Below, in pieces: positions 43,876-54,445 of a stretch of 64,000 bases of DNA. The translations under genes were made by a program, and so were the position numbers. Source of the DNA: Piezodorus guildinii (lineage: Eukaryota > Arthropoda > Insecta > Hemiptera > Pentatomidae); NCBI GenBank assembly GCA_023052935.1, contig CM041292.1, forward strand, positions 146,506,439 through 146,570,438. Reading direction: 5' to 3'. Each line of letters starts with the position of its first letter. The first letter of the stretch is position 1. A model generated the notes under the pieces. It worked only from the letters and a program-made list of their open reading frames with translations. It made no database searches and was not told the origin of the DNA.

Positions 43876-46547
43876 TCAGACATAGTCCGAACTCCTTCCC
43901 TCGGCGACAACGTCAACGAGAGGTAGTGATCCTTGCCACCTCCCAGGCTTGGGTGGTGGGGTGATATCAGAAAATAATGGATTAGCACAGGCCTTCAGCC
44001 CATCAAAAAATTTAATGTGCCTCCGGCTGATATATACAGGCACTGTTGGCAATACTAATTCCTGATGAAGGATATGGTTTCTGGCCCTCTGTAAGTTGGT
44101 ACCTCTGACAATCCGCCGAAGGATGGAGTTCTGGAACGTCTGTAATTGTTTGAGAGTGGACTTAAACAGATGCCGCATCAAGGGCGCACCATAGAGCATA
44201 GTCGGACGTATTATAGCCTTGTAGATCTGTAGTTTCAGCCTCAGTGAGAGCTGAGGTGACGTGAGTAGATGATTAAGTCTATAGCTCTTTCTCCTGGCCA
44301 GTTTGAGTCGTTCCCGTACGTGACTAGATAAGGTGAGGTGCCTATCTAGAGTGACGCCCAGGTAGAGGATTGAATTAGAGACTGGCAGTGTTTCTCCGTT
44401 CACTTTAAAATCAGTGGGCAAAGCGCTCTTCCCTTCTGGAACGACATGACAATAGCATCTGTCTTCTTCGGGTTCACCCTAATGCCAATCTACTTCAGCT
44501 CATCTACAATAGTGGTCGATGCTCCTTGTGCCAGGGTGAGAGCCCTTTTCGGTCTCATACTAGAAGCATAGATGCCAATGTCATCGGCGTAGGCTGCTAC
44601 CAGTGCCATTGGGTGCTTCATTGAGATCACTTTTGCTGTAAAGATCACAAACAATAGTGGTCCCAATACAGAACCTTGAGGAACCCCACAAATGGTGTCC
44701 TTTGAAGTTGACAATTTATCGCCTACCCTTACGACGAAGGATCTCCCGCTTAAATAGCTTCTGATCAATCGGCATAATGAAGCTGGAAAACGATAGTCTT
44801 CCAACTGGCGAAGCAGTAACTCGTGGGATACACAATCAAACGCCTGTGTGCAGTCCAGCGAGATGAACGCCGTGGCTTCATTGTTCTTCGTCATACGCTC
44901 TATGGTGTGCCTTTGAAGTTTCACTAAATGATGATCGCAGGCTACGCCTCGTGAGAACCCGGTCTGTTCTGGTGGAATGATGGACTCCTCACTGCAGTGC
45001 TCTAGCAGATGGTGATGGATCAGTCTCTCGAACACCTTGCTCATATGCGAAAGGAGACTGATAGGCCGATAATGCTCTGGTGAGTCTCCATTCTTCCCAG
45101 GCTTAAGTAGCGGCACTATGATCGCTTGCTTCCAGTCATCGGGGAAGTATGAGATCCGCATACAGGAGTTAAAAATGTTTAATAAGAAGGCTTTACCCCT
45201 CCGAGGTAGCATCTTCAATAGTACATACGGAATATCATCCAGTCCCGAAGCCTTGTTACCCTTGGTGCGTCGTAGTACCGACTCAAGCTGTCCGAAGGTG
45301 GAGAATATCCTCTTTTCATTAGGGGACGTTGGTCTTCCCGCAGGTAGTGTGGGAGCATTTAACAGCCGATCATCTTCCCTCGCCTTATAAGAATCGGCCA
45401 AGAGTTCAGCCTGTTCCTCAGGGGATAATAGGGTGCCACCTGATGTAAGGTGTACACTCTTCCTCTTAGTGACGTGTGACCTCACAAGTCTCCAGAACTG
45501 ACGATGATCATCATGAGTCCTACGGAGTTGCTCGTGCCATAGGAAAGTCTTCCATTCACGCATGAGGCTGGCTATCTGCCGGGTCATCGCATTGATGGCC
45601 GGTTTCAAGCCGTAGTCACAAGTTCGGTGGAAAATATTCCTCAGGTTGTTCCTTTGTGCAATGAGAGCAAGAATGTGGCTCGGTGGTTTCCTGAAGGCGT
45701 TTGGCTGAGGACTAAACCTTGGTATGGTAAGATTGGCTGATACATGGACGGTGGTGGTGATATCCGAGATCGCCTTCTGCACCTCTTTAACAGTTCTTAA
45801 GTACTGTATCTTTGGTAGGGTATCATCCACACTAGCCCTATATCCTTTCCCGTCGGCCTTGTGGAAGAGGAACTTGCTCGCGGGTGGTGTTGCTGGAGTT
45901 CCCTCAAAGGCATATAGCACAGGCCGGTGGTCCGACGGTCCGTATGGGAGCGCTAGGCACTCAGTAACAGTGTGAAGGTCCCTGGTCAGGAGTAGGTCAA
46001 GTGTGGATGTCCAGTCAGGTCGGGCCGCATGCCTAAAGGTGTGCACTCCGGGGTGGAAGACAGCCATCCTGGTCTTGGTGATATAGGTACCCATCGGATT
46101 GTTGCTACCGCACAGCCAGGCAGTGTGCCGGGCGTTGAAGTCCCCTAAGATGACAAACCGACTCTTATCCTGGGCGTGCTGCAGCAATAGCTTCATAGAT
46201 GTTAATATAGCCTTGGGTCTCCTATAGACACAACAGAAAGTAAAACGTTGTTTTAATCGAACATCTACTGTGACTATATGAGTACCCTCTGTAGAAGCTA
46301 CTGGGTTGGGTACCAACCTCGATGGGATATCTCCTCGAACCAGAATCACTACGGCCTCGTTAGCCCCGGGTTGACAAGCTTCCCGGTATGCAATATACCC
46401 CTGAAAATACAGTGAAGCAGAGGTGGGTAGTATAGTGTCGGTCAGCGCCACCACCGATGGCCGGTGCTGCTGCAGGAGGAGTTCTATTTCAGCCTTCTTC
46501 AGTAGTAGGCCTCGAATATTATAGGAAATAACTAAGTGCTCAGTCAT
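43876..46547 (-). pseudogene. Jockey-type LINE ORF2: endonuclease-reverse transcriptase, broken
   Basis: The first 685 codons are open (46547 to 44490). An APE-type endonuclease occupies about residues 1-215, with G-D-F-N-A-R-H at 135-141 and Y-G-P-S-D-H-R-P at 202-209. The reverse transcriptase follows: the motif around A-F-D at 569-571, G-V-P-Q-G-S-V-L-G-P at 621-630 and Y-A-D-D at 653-656. Residue 37, where a metal-binding Glu is usual (L-x-E-T), reads Asp. A TAG stop lies at 44487-44489. Near 44430 the frame shifts, and another 181 codons to 43876 give the usual C-terminal region (Y-L-G-V-T-L-D-R-H-L and Y-K-A-I-I-R-P-T-M-L-Y-G). ORF2 nicks the target DNA and copies the LINE RNA into it. 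The start ATG at 46547 overlaps the ORF1 stop by 8 nt. Confidence 0.92.
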
Positions 46548-47745
46548 AATGCTTAGCGATGATCTTCGTCAGCATCTTCATCATTTCTCGAACAGTTGCC
46601 ATCATCTCTGCGAATTGGGCGTTGAATAGAGCATTGCTTGGATGTGCTTGTGTATTTAATGTGAATTGCGGTGTTGAGGAGTGAGCGGGTGCTGTCATTG
46701 GTTCAGCTTCTTCATGATGCGATGTTGGGGATGTTCTCTGTAGCTGCTGCTGCTGCTGTTGCTGCCCGGCGGGTCCGCCAAGTAGTTCAGTGAAAGCCAA
46801 GTTAGGGTTGACTAGCCTACTTGTCTTACTTGAAGGGGCTGCTACATTTATAATTGTCCTCTTTCTCATCTGGATCAGTTCTTGCCGGCGGGGACACTAT
46901 TTGGAGGAGGCATGATGGGCTCCACTACAGTTGGCACATTTGATTGGTGCAAGTCGTGGGCAGCTTCTTTCTTCATGAGTTTGGGCGCACCGGGGGCATT
47001 TTACTGTCCTCCCGCAGTATTTCATGGTGTGCCCAAACTCTAAGCAGTTTCGACACTGTGCTGGGCATTTATCTTCTTTAAAGGGGGTTACCCTAAATCT
47101 AACCTGGTTCACATGGCGAAGAGCCTGTACATTTTCGATTTTTACCGTAGGCTCAGTGATGAGCAAGAGGGCTTCAATCGGGTAGGTTACTTCTCCTTGT
47201 CGTTTGGTAAGGCGCTTGGCCATCACGAATCCTGGCAGCCTTTGTTTCACTTCAGTGGCGAACATATTTAAATCACTGTCAACATCGAAGCCATGAACCA
47301 CAAACTTCTTTGTCCTCTTGGTGCCGCGAGGTGCATAGGTGTGGAATTGCACCTTATCATCACGACGGAATAGTTTTACCACGGCATAGTGATCGGCATC
47401 ATTATCCAAGTATAACCTCGTCTCCTTTGCCGAGGTATTTGTAGTAAACTTTGTGATCTTCATTTCCAAGAGAGTCGCTCTGAGAATGGGTTGCGACAGT
47501 GGTGGCCTGATTATTACTGGTGGCGGTAACCTCTTCTTAGGCTGATCATTGCCTGACTGAGTGGGAGCAATTGGCGCAAACTGGTTAGAGACAGGTGTCG
47601 GTGGAGGCCCGGCGACTGTCCTCAGTTTTTGGGAATTTTTCTTTGAAACTTGGACAAATCCCGCTTCATCAGCTCCACTTGACGGGCGCTTCTCGCCTCT
47701 AGCCTCTTCCATTATCATGGCCGTCGAAGTCGATGGTTCACCCAT
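46540..47745 (-). pseudogene. Jockey-type LINE ORF1: RNA-binding Gag-like protein, one in-frame stop
   Basis: Residues 1-282 are open from the ATG at 47745. The N-terminus is low-complexity and Pro-rich. A pre-C2HC-like domain spans about 90-215 (K-F-V-V-H-G-F at 147-153). Three zinc knuckles follow: C231-C234-H239-C244, C250-C253-H257-C262, and C270-C273-H277. A TAG at 46897-46899 interrupts the third knuckle. The same frame continues to 46540 with a Gln-rich stretch coded by CAG/CTG-type repeats (about 46740-46765) and a leucine-rich end. Gag-like ORF1 proteins coat the LINE RNA. The single nonsense codon is the only break seen in this gene. Confidence 0.88.
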
Positions 47746-48046
47746 ATCGCTAGATGGCCGCGTATAGGGGCAAAAACTCTTGTCAGCGCTACGCTGCCCG
47801 ATTGGCTGTTAAAGATTATTTCCACGGGATAAGTGTGGTCTTCAACAGCATAAGGCGCAAAGCTAAACAAGAGCTGACGTCAGAAAGTCTTCAAGCGGCA
47901 GTTCTTCTTACTTCTTCCACTGCTCGTCCCTGCTACTTAATGCTAAGCGATAAGGTTTTGTGGCTTGTTACCACACAAAAATAATATTCACGAGTATCAA
48001 CTAAATACCAAATTGAAAATTGTTTTTACTCGAATGGTATTCAAAT

Positions 48047-50300
48047 CAACTTCAAAAACCTTTTATCAAATGGATACGGAAACATTCACCGCGAGTAAAA
48101 TCAAACATACGTATCTCGAAAAATCGAATCGTTACAGCCTTAGCCGTTATGGTATAACTATTGAAAAAATTCGGAGTTTTTTAAAAAAAATTTTCATGAA
48201 AGTTTTTCATTAAAAATGACGATGATGAACAATTTTCGATAATATAATAAATTTGACAAGACGCGCCGACTAGGATTCTAGGTATTGCTTGCTCCTATAA
48301 TTATTTATATTAAATTAGCAGATCGTTGGATGTGATCGAGGACATGGACGGCGAAGAAGATTGATGAAAGGATGAGAAGTTAAAAAAAGTAGAAGTTGAG
48401 AAATTCCATGTAGATTTAAGTTTAGACCATACCCTAATAAGTAATTGACAATTCAAGTTAATGAATATTTTTACTATTTACAACTCCCTATATCACATAA
48501 AGCAGCACCTGAATTCTAAGATTTCGGAAATCGCGAATTCATTATTTTTAATATTCTTAAAACCAACTTGATATAATTATACAGGTGAACAAACAATAGC
48601 CCAATAAACTGCTACTAGATTACGTTTACAATGTTTGATCAACAAAGAATGACATCCAAATGGCGTTATCAGGTATGGTTTATGGTTTTATTGAACTGTG
48701 TTTACAGAAAGATGAGATTATCTCCCCGCAGTAATCAACCGATTCGAGCCCCTCTTCTTTTCATTTACGACGCAGAATATAAACTGTTATCTCAGAGATA
48801 TTGAACTATCAATTAAAAAAGAACAGAGATAAGCGTTATCAGTTGAAAATCCCTCTGCAACGCCTCCCGGCTATTTGCGAAAAAAGTCGATAGTACAGTT
48901 CATCGAGTTAATTAAGATTTATCTTATGCAACTATAGATAAGATAGTCGTATTCTTTTCGTAGATTGTTGTATATCAATAATCCTCTCGGTTAAAAAAAA
49001 AAAAATATATATGGGCATGTCGGGTTATTGTCCATTCCTATTCACGGTTCGAAGTCCATATCAGTATAATTTTCTAATTCGGAAATTGAGCTCTGATAGA
49101 TTTAATGAGATCAAGATAAGTAAGAGATGAATCATTAAAATAATGATACATTCCCATTTTATTAATAATTAATTTTTAATTAGTTTATGATTGAACTTCA
49201 TTGAGGTGATGCTAAAATAACGCCCTAAGCACACACACATATATATACCCTATGGGAGTAGGGTCCATAGGTTTCCGGCTTCTCCAAGTCGAACTTCCTC
49301 ATTCCTGTCAGTCCAGCTTTGAAGTGAAATTTGCATTTTTAATATCAAATACATCAAAATCAAATAATTTGCAGTTCTTAGATTTTTTCGTAAAGGGATT
49401 CTTACTCCTCCATCAAATATTAAATTTGATGGTATGTAGCTTGTAACGAATGTCTACATCAGCAACAAATTTGAAAAACTGTGGCCTCTGAGTGCAACCC
49501 GCCAGATCTTAGGAAATTCGGTTTATGACGTGGTTTTTTTTTAATGTAGAACTTCTGTAGGCGCGACTACGTGATAACATGAATGAGTTGGATGACATAA
49601 ATGCAACGGAAACGCTAGTTCTCTTGTTTGTCGTTTCGTTTTAACATTTTCACGATAGTAACAGTTTCCTAACATAAAGGTTATTTTATAATAAAATAAA
49701 CTTTATTCACATATTTACATTTTGACAAAATGTTAACAATGATTTTGGGTGAGTCATCCTTACAATCAGAAAATATTTTTGTTTTTTTGTGATTATAGTA
49801 CATTAGCCTCAATGGCAAACATATGGTGAAATGAAATTGAGGTTATATTGCGATTGTAGGAAAAATTATACAAAAAACCTACGCATTTAAGGTTATTTGT
49901 TTTTCTGTTCAAAGTATTAATATACATATGTCTATATTTACACACTTAACTCTTTACTTACAGCAAATATAGAATAAAATTATTCTAAATTATAAAATAT
50001 AAATGTCGGTACGAACTTAATTAAAAATAATTGTACCCTCTTGTATTTCACGGAAAAAGAACGGGAGCTTAACGCGGCTGAATTTGTGTCAGATCAGGGA
50101 CTGAATATCATAGGGACTGCAGGAAGGTTCTGTCTTTCATATGCAATTGCATTTAGGATCATAAAAAAATATTTGCATATGAGCAAGCTGAGGTGAGTTC
50201 GCTGTTGCAATGATTTTTTATCTGAGCATTTGGCTGATCCAAAATTTGTTTTGCACTCAAATGGAAATGAGACAATGGTCGTATAGTATGACAAACTCAG
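48047..50300. other. intergenic DNA, nothing recognised
   Basis: No coding region supported. A runs at 48991-49003 with TATATAT. Some TTTATT/AATAAA motifs near 49695 could be a decayed retroelement end. Confidence 0.45.
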
Positions 50301-50304
50301 CAAA

Positions 50305-50800
50305 AGGTAATCATGGAATGGAGAAGACCAGGAGAAGCACCCCCGCCCAACAGAAAAATTCTGGAAGTAACTAAAAAAAACATAATGGTCACCATTTTTA
50401 GGTATTATATAGGAATAATGTTTATTAATTTTAAAGAAAGGAACACCTCTGTGAGTGGTGTATATTTTGCAGGCCTACATCACCGGTTGCGACTCACCAC
50501 GAAAGAGAAGAGGCGGTAGAAGTTGAACAGATGCGTTTGGCTTCTTTACGACAATGTTACTGACCTTACAGCACTGACAAAGACCTTTGTGAAAGACTGC
50601 GGATTTCAAAAAATCGTAAGCGCCCTACAGCTCAGGCTTGATCCCTAGCAACTTTTCTTTCTTTTCATTAAGTTAAAATCTGAAATTCGCTGGAGAAGAT
50701 TTTAACGCCGAGCAATGGTGGAAGAAATTTTAATAGCAACAAAAGAAAAAAATTAACGGAATAGGAATGTTGTCAAAGCATTCTAATAAATGCTAATTAT
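50305..50800 (+). pseudogene. mariner-like transposase fragment (plus strand)
   Basis: The plus-strand frame begins M-E-W-R-R-P-G-E-A-P-P-P, the mariner block just after the first catalytic Asp region, then M-V-T-I-F-x(5)-G-I-M-F-I-N-F-K-E-R-N-T-S. After frame changes, V-W-L-L-Y-D-N-V is the H-D-N-A position of the second catalytic Asp with the His changed, and T-K-T-F-V-K-D-C-G-F follows. The third Asp segment is not clearly readable. Multiple stops show a decayed copy. It faces another mariner relic at 51.5-52.3 kb of a different lineage. Confidence 0.72.
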
Positions 50801-51474
50801 ATAAGAATATATTGAAAATAATAAGACCCATTTCTTCCTTTTTCCTTTTCCTCTTTCGCGGCCCTGAAACTGATGGATTCTAATATGCTTCGAGTGATTT
50901 AAAAATACAAGATTACAATACAAACCATACATAACTAAAAATGTCGCCCTTTAAATTATCTAATGATTAAAAGCAAAAACGGTCATAATTAGGAGCATTT
51001 CGACAAATTAAACGTACAAATGTAAACGTGGCTTGAATCATCTGAACAATTTGGAAACATGAAAATATTTTTTTTTTTTGGTTTTGAGTGACATTTTCAA
51101 CATGAAAGTCTTTTTCTGTTCTGAGTCACAACCTATTGTATTATGGAGTGAATATATTCACACTTATTTATACAAAAACACATTTATTTTCAATTTTTTC
51201 AACGAAAAACAATTCTTAATTTTTTTGTTTGTATATTTTCTTTTAATCGCCTCAAATCGAATGTTATGGTGGAAAAAAACACTTCTATATCAATTTTTTA
51301 AATTCGGCTCTTGGGGCGGATCCTACTTAATTTTTTTTTTGGAATGTAGACTCGTGATATATGATGAAAGAACACGATCATATTCACTAACTGTTCAATA
51401 GCTGTTGCGCGCGACTTTGTCTGCGTCAATTTCAGTTATTATGATCGCTATTAAGACGTTTTTAAAAGAATATA

Positions 51475-52310
51475 TTAAGTTGTCCGAGAAGTTCGAAGAA
51501 AAATTTGGACAACAATTAAAATTGAACAGCTTAAAATTTATTTATTTTATCTACAAAATAGTTACCACCGTTAGCGATTACTCTTTCCCATCGGCTTGAA
51601 AGGTCCATTATCCCTTTTCTCCAAAAATCACTGTCCTTTCTCCTGAAGAACAATAAAAGGTCCGTTCTGACGTCATCTTCTGAAGAGTAGGATTTCCCTT
51701 GTAGAAAATTATCGAGAGAACGGAAAAGATGGAAATCCGAAGGAGCAATGTCAGAAAAGTACGGCGGGTAAAACCTCCCATCTGAAGCTTAATAACTTTT
51801 GCCGAGTCGTTAAAGACACATGGATCCTAGCGTTGTCTTAGTGGAATAGCACTTCCTTCCGACTCGCCAACTCTGGCTGTTTCTCTTTAATTGCTGCCAT
51901 CAATCGATTTAACTGGGTCCATATTTATAGTAAAAGTCCGTATTTATAGTTTGGTTTTATGGAAGGAGCTCAAAATGTATGAGTCCCTTCCAATCCCACC
52001 AAAAACTGAGTATCACCTTTCTTGGATGCAAGCCGGCCTTTGGTGTTGCAAGCGGCGTCGTTCCAGACAAATTCCAAGATTTTTTTCGGCTGGTGTTGAT
52101 GTAGAGAATCCAGTTTTCGTCGCCAGTAATAACTCGTTTCAAAAATGGATCCTCCACATTTTTTTTTTCCAGCAGTAAATCACAACATGAAATCCTTTCA
52201 AAAAGATTCCTTTCACTGAGCTCATGGGAAATCCAAACGTCGTAACGACAGACGTACCCGGCCTTCAAAAAGATCGGTAGATGATAAAAAACGGTCGATT
52301 TGCAGTCCAT
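51475..52310 (-). pseudogene. mariner transposase relic (minus strand)
   Basis: On the minus strand V-W-I-S-H-E-L-S-E-R-N-L, then V-I-T-G-D-E-N-W-I-L-Y holds the first catalytic Asp, then P-K-A-G-L-H-P-R-K-V-I-L and W-W-D-W-K-G. After frameshifts near 51.9 kb come D-N-A-R-I-H (second Asp) and I-A-P-S-D-F-H-L-F-R-S-L (third Asp), ending with S-S-R-W-E-R-V-I-A-N-G-G-N-Y-F. The three Asp residues are all still readable, but in different frames. The helix-turn-helix part is absent. TTGTCCGAGAAGTTCG at 51482 is a plausible terminal repeat; no partner was found on the right. Confidence 0.82.
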
Positions 52311-52474
52311 TATTGTATTTACAATTTATTCATGCGCTTTGTAAAAAACATATGTTCTTGTTTTTTAGTAATGTATTACCTCAAGGAGGGAATAAACCGT
52401 TGTTATTGAAAGTTGATTTTATGAGTTTATTACAAGACTCATTAAAGAAATGGTCAAAACCAGAGGTCTATAGA

Positions 52475-52767
52475 CAATTTTGGTGTTCGTGCTCGTTATT
52501 GAAAAAAAAAATATTTTATTTATTCAAAAGTTACAAAATATCGATAATAACACTTTTAAAAGACAATAATGACAATCTTGATAATAACAATATGGCTATA
52601 CTAGATCTGACATAGATTACGTACCGTAATTACTGCGAGGACTTGAAGAGAGTGAGTGATCCCTGGGAGAAGGGACAGGGTATATAAAGGTTAATAGGAC
52701 TGCTGAATAAGATTCAAGGAATATGGTGTGATCTGCAGGTGCACTATGGCCTCATGGTGGCGTGACT
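52475..52767 (-). repeat. 3' LTR of the errantivirus
   Basis: In element orientation it begins AGTCACGCCACC and ends ACCAAAATT(G). It carries a TATA-like segment (complement of 52681-52690) and, downstream, AATAAA (complement near 52514-52519), in promoter-before-polyadenylation order. It appears identical to 59671-59963. Confidence 0.93.
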
Positions 52768-52778
52768 CCTCCGTCCTT
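52768..52778 (-). promoter_or_regulatory. polypurine tract for plus-strand priming
   Basis: The minus strand reads AAGGACGGAGG directly before the LTR start AGTCACG. It is purine-rich with one C and sits at the place required for plus-strand DNA synthesis. Confidence 0.7.
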
Positions 52779-52807
52779 ATGAGAGTGAAGCCCACTGAAC
52801 TCTAAAT

Positions 52808-54445
52808 TTAAGGATTTGGGACGGTTTGTCTATTCTGTAAATATTGAAACCAAGCTCTGGCTCTGCCATCAAAACATTCAGGTGGTTGAGGATGGGTACT
52901 TGGATTATCATTTGAAGGATTAGAACACAGTAATTCCAGTTTACAATACTGACGATAAAGATTATAGCATAAAAGATATAAACATATTACATAAAATATA
53001 TAAGAAATAAATTGGGATACAGTTATATCATAAGGTTCTAATTCTTCTATTTCTATATTACTTAAGTCTATTTGTTGTAATTCCTCAAAAGTAAAATTTG
53101 TTGATACAATAGTTTTATTATTAACAGAATGATAGGAAATAAAAGGAATATTTACATTGTCAACATAAGAAAGTGGTACATTTATATTTACAAATTTCTC
53201 TTTTTCATTAAGATTAAGGAGGCTAGTAGATGGTAGATGATACATTTGTGTGTTTGTTACACTAGTTGTTACATTGCTAATATTAAAGGTTAAATATTGG
53301 TGTAATGTGGGTATAAGTTTGATTATAGGGTTTGTTCTTATTTCTACAGCTTTACAATCATTTAATTCTATATTCTTACATAATTCTAAAATACATTTGT
53401 CCTTAATCTCTATCATGTCTTTACAGTAATGATGATTATTGAATTTAATACAATTTCCATTGTAAAACGAATTTTTAAATCTAATGATTAGTTGTTCTTT
53501 AATCTTTAGAGTAATGACTTTATTATTCCTTGTAACTGGATATGACATAGCATAATAAGTTGTTTTTGGCAATGATTTCAAAGGGATTTTAATAAAATAA
53601 TAAATTAATCCTGTATCTGATAGGGAACAAAATGTGGAGCTAAGTAACCAGTTTAATTCTACATTTTCTGTGATTGGTTCTCCGAACGGTATGTTTAATT
53701 GTTCTAGTTCTCTAGTCGTTAATATGCTTGGATGGGTAATTCCTAATTTACATTGTTCTAAGGAAAATTCTATATCATTTAATTGATTTTCTACTAAATC
53801 TAATACGGCTAATAAATCATGATACATTAACTTAGTAAGAGCTAAATCTGTAAAATTATTTATTTTTTCTATACTATCCTTATATTTATTTAAAACAATT
53901 ATTTCTTTATTAAGTTTAGATGTTAATTCTTTATTTAATCCTAATCTAACATTTTCATTATGCTCTATGTGATACATATTTCTCTCGATTTTATTTAAAA
54001 TATTATCATACTTTTCTTTGTCATCGGCGTCCATATTGCCGGTGAGCCAACTAATAGCATTGCCTAGTCCGTTAATTAAACCTCTTTTTGATCGGTTATT
54101 CCGATTTATATTTACAATATGATTAATTTTTTCTAATATCTTGTTATATTTTTGTTCAATAATATTATGCAAAGTTTTATATTCATTACTAATTGTTAAT
54201 ACGTCAATGCTAATCTTAAGGGTTTGAATTTCTCTTGTTAAATTTGTAAGATTCTTATAATGTAAAAATGTGTACCAATCTTCAATTATAAAAGATGGAT
54301 TAATTTGTACGATGGATGCTCCTGGTCCGTCAGATAAATCTTGTATTAGCAGGGTCTGTATCTGAACCGTAAGCGCTGCGATCAGAAGATACTTGAAACA
54401 ATTCGTCGTCGAACTCAAAGTCATCTTGGCTGACTCCTGTAACAT
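52808..54445 (-). CDS. env: errantivirus envelope glycoprotein (Env), intact
   Basis: A 545-residue protein. A hydrophobic N-terminal stretch (about 18-33) fits a signal peptide, with either Met1 or Met8 as start. R-S-K-R at 118-121 is a furin-type cleavage site, followed at once by G-L-I-N-G-L-G (122-128), like the fusion peptide of errantivirus and baculovirus F-type Env. Cys residues lie at 232, 273, 332, 341, 351 and 356. Several N-x-S/T sites are present. A transmembrane helix spans about 474-496, with a short cytoplasmic tail. In the family, Env mediates membrane fusion and is made from a spliced RNA. It overlaps the end of pol by 116 nt in another frame. No internal stop is present. 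Splice sites could not be assigned. Confidence 0.92.
   Translation of the reverse strand: MLQESAKMTLSSTTNCFKYLLIAALTVQIQTLLIQDLSDGPGASIVQINPSFIIEDWYTFLHYKNLTNLTREIQTLKISIDVLTISNEYKTLHNIIEQKYNKILEKINHIVNINRNNRSKRGLINGLGNAISWLTGNMDADDKEKYDNILNKIERNMYHIEHNENVRLGLNKELTSKLNKEIIVLNKYKDSIEKINNFTDLALTKLMYHDLLAVLDLVENQLNDIEFSLEQCKLGITHPSILTTRELEQLNIPFGEPITENVELNWLLSSTFCSLSDTGLIYYFIKIPLKSLPKTTYYAMSYPVTRNNKVITLKIKEQLIIRFKNSFYNGNCIKFNNHHYCKDMIEIKDKCILELCKNIELNDCKAVEIRTNPIIKLIPTLHQYLTFNISNVTTSVTNTQMYHLPSTSLLNLNEKEKFVNINVPLSYVDNVNIPFISYHSVNNKTIVSTNFTFEELQQIDLSNIEIEELEPYDITVSQFISYIFYVICLYLLCYNLYRQYCKLELLCSNPSNDNPSTHPQPPECFDGRARAWFQYLQNRQTVPNP

Larger units (their letters stand above)
43624..48035 (-). mobile_element. 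Jockey-type LINE, near full length, with target duplication
   Basis: The element has a 5' untranslated region (about 47746-48035), ORF1, a short overlap into ORF2, a 3' untranslated region and a poly-A tail (T run 43624-43660 on the plus strand). GGTATTCAAAT occurs at 43613-43623 and 48036-48046; I take this as an 11-bp target-site duplication defining both ends. On the minus strand the element would begin ATTCGAGT. ORF1 has an in-frame stop and ORF2 has a stop and a frameshift, so the copy is inactive, though the presence of both ends and few breaks suggest moderate age. Confidence 0.88.

Noticed and set aside
45118..45975. Plus-strand open frames of 80-90 codons within 45.1-46.0 kb
   Set aside because: They are on the strand opposite to the LINE ORF2 and carry no family signature.
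46740..46765. CAG/CTG repeat as an independent microsatellite
   Set aside because: It encodes the Gln-rich stretch in LINE ORF1; noted there instead.
47561..48213. Plus-strand open frames around 47.6-48.2 kb
   Set aside because: They overlap the LINE ORF1 start and 5' untranslated region on the opposite strand and match nothing.
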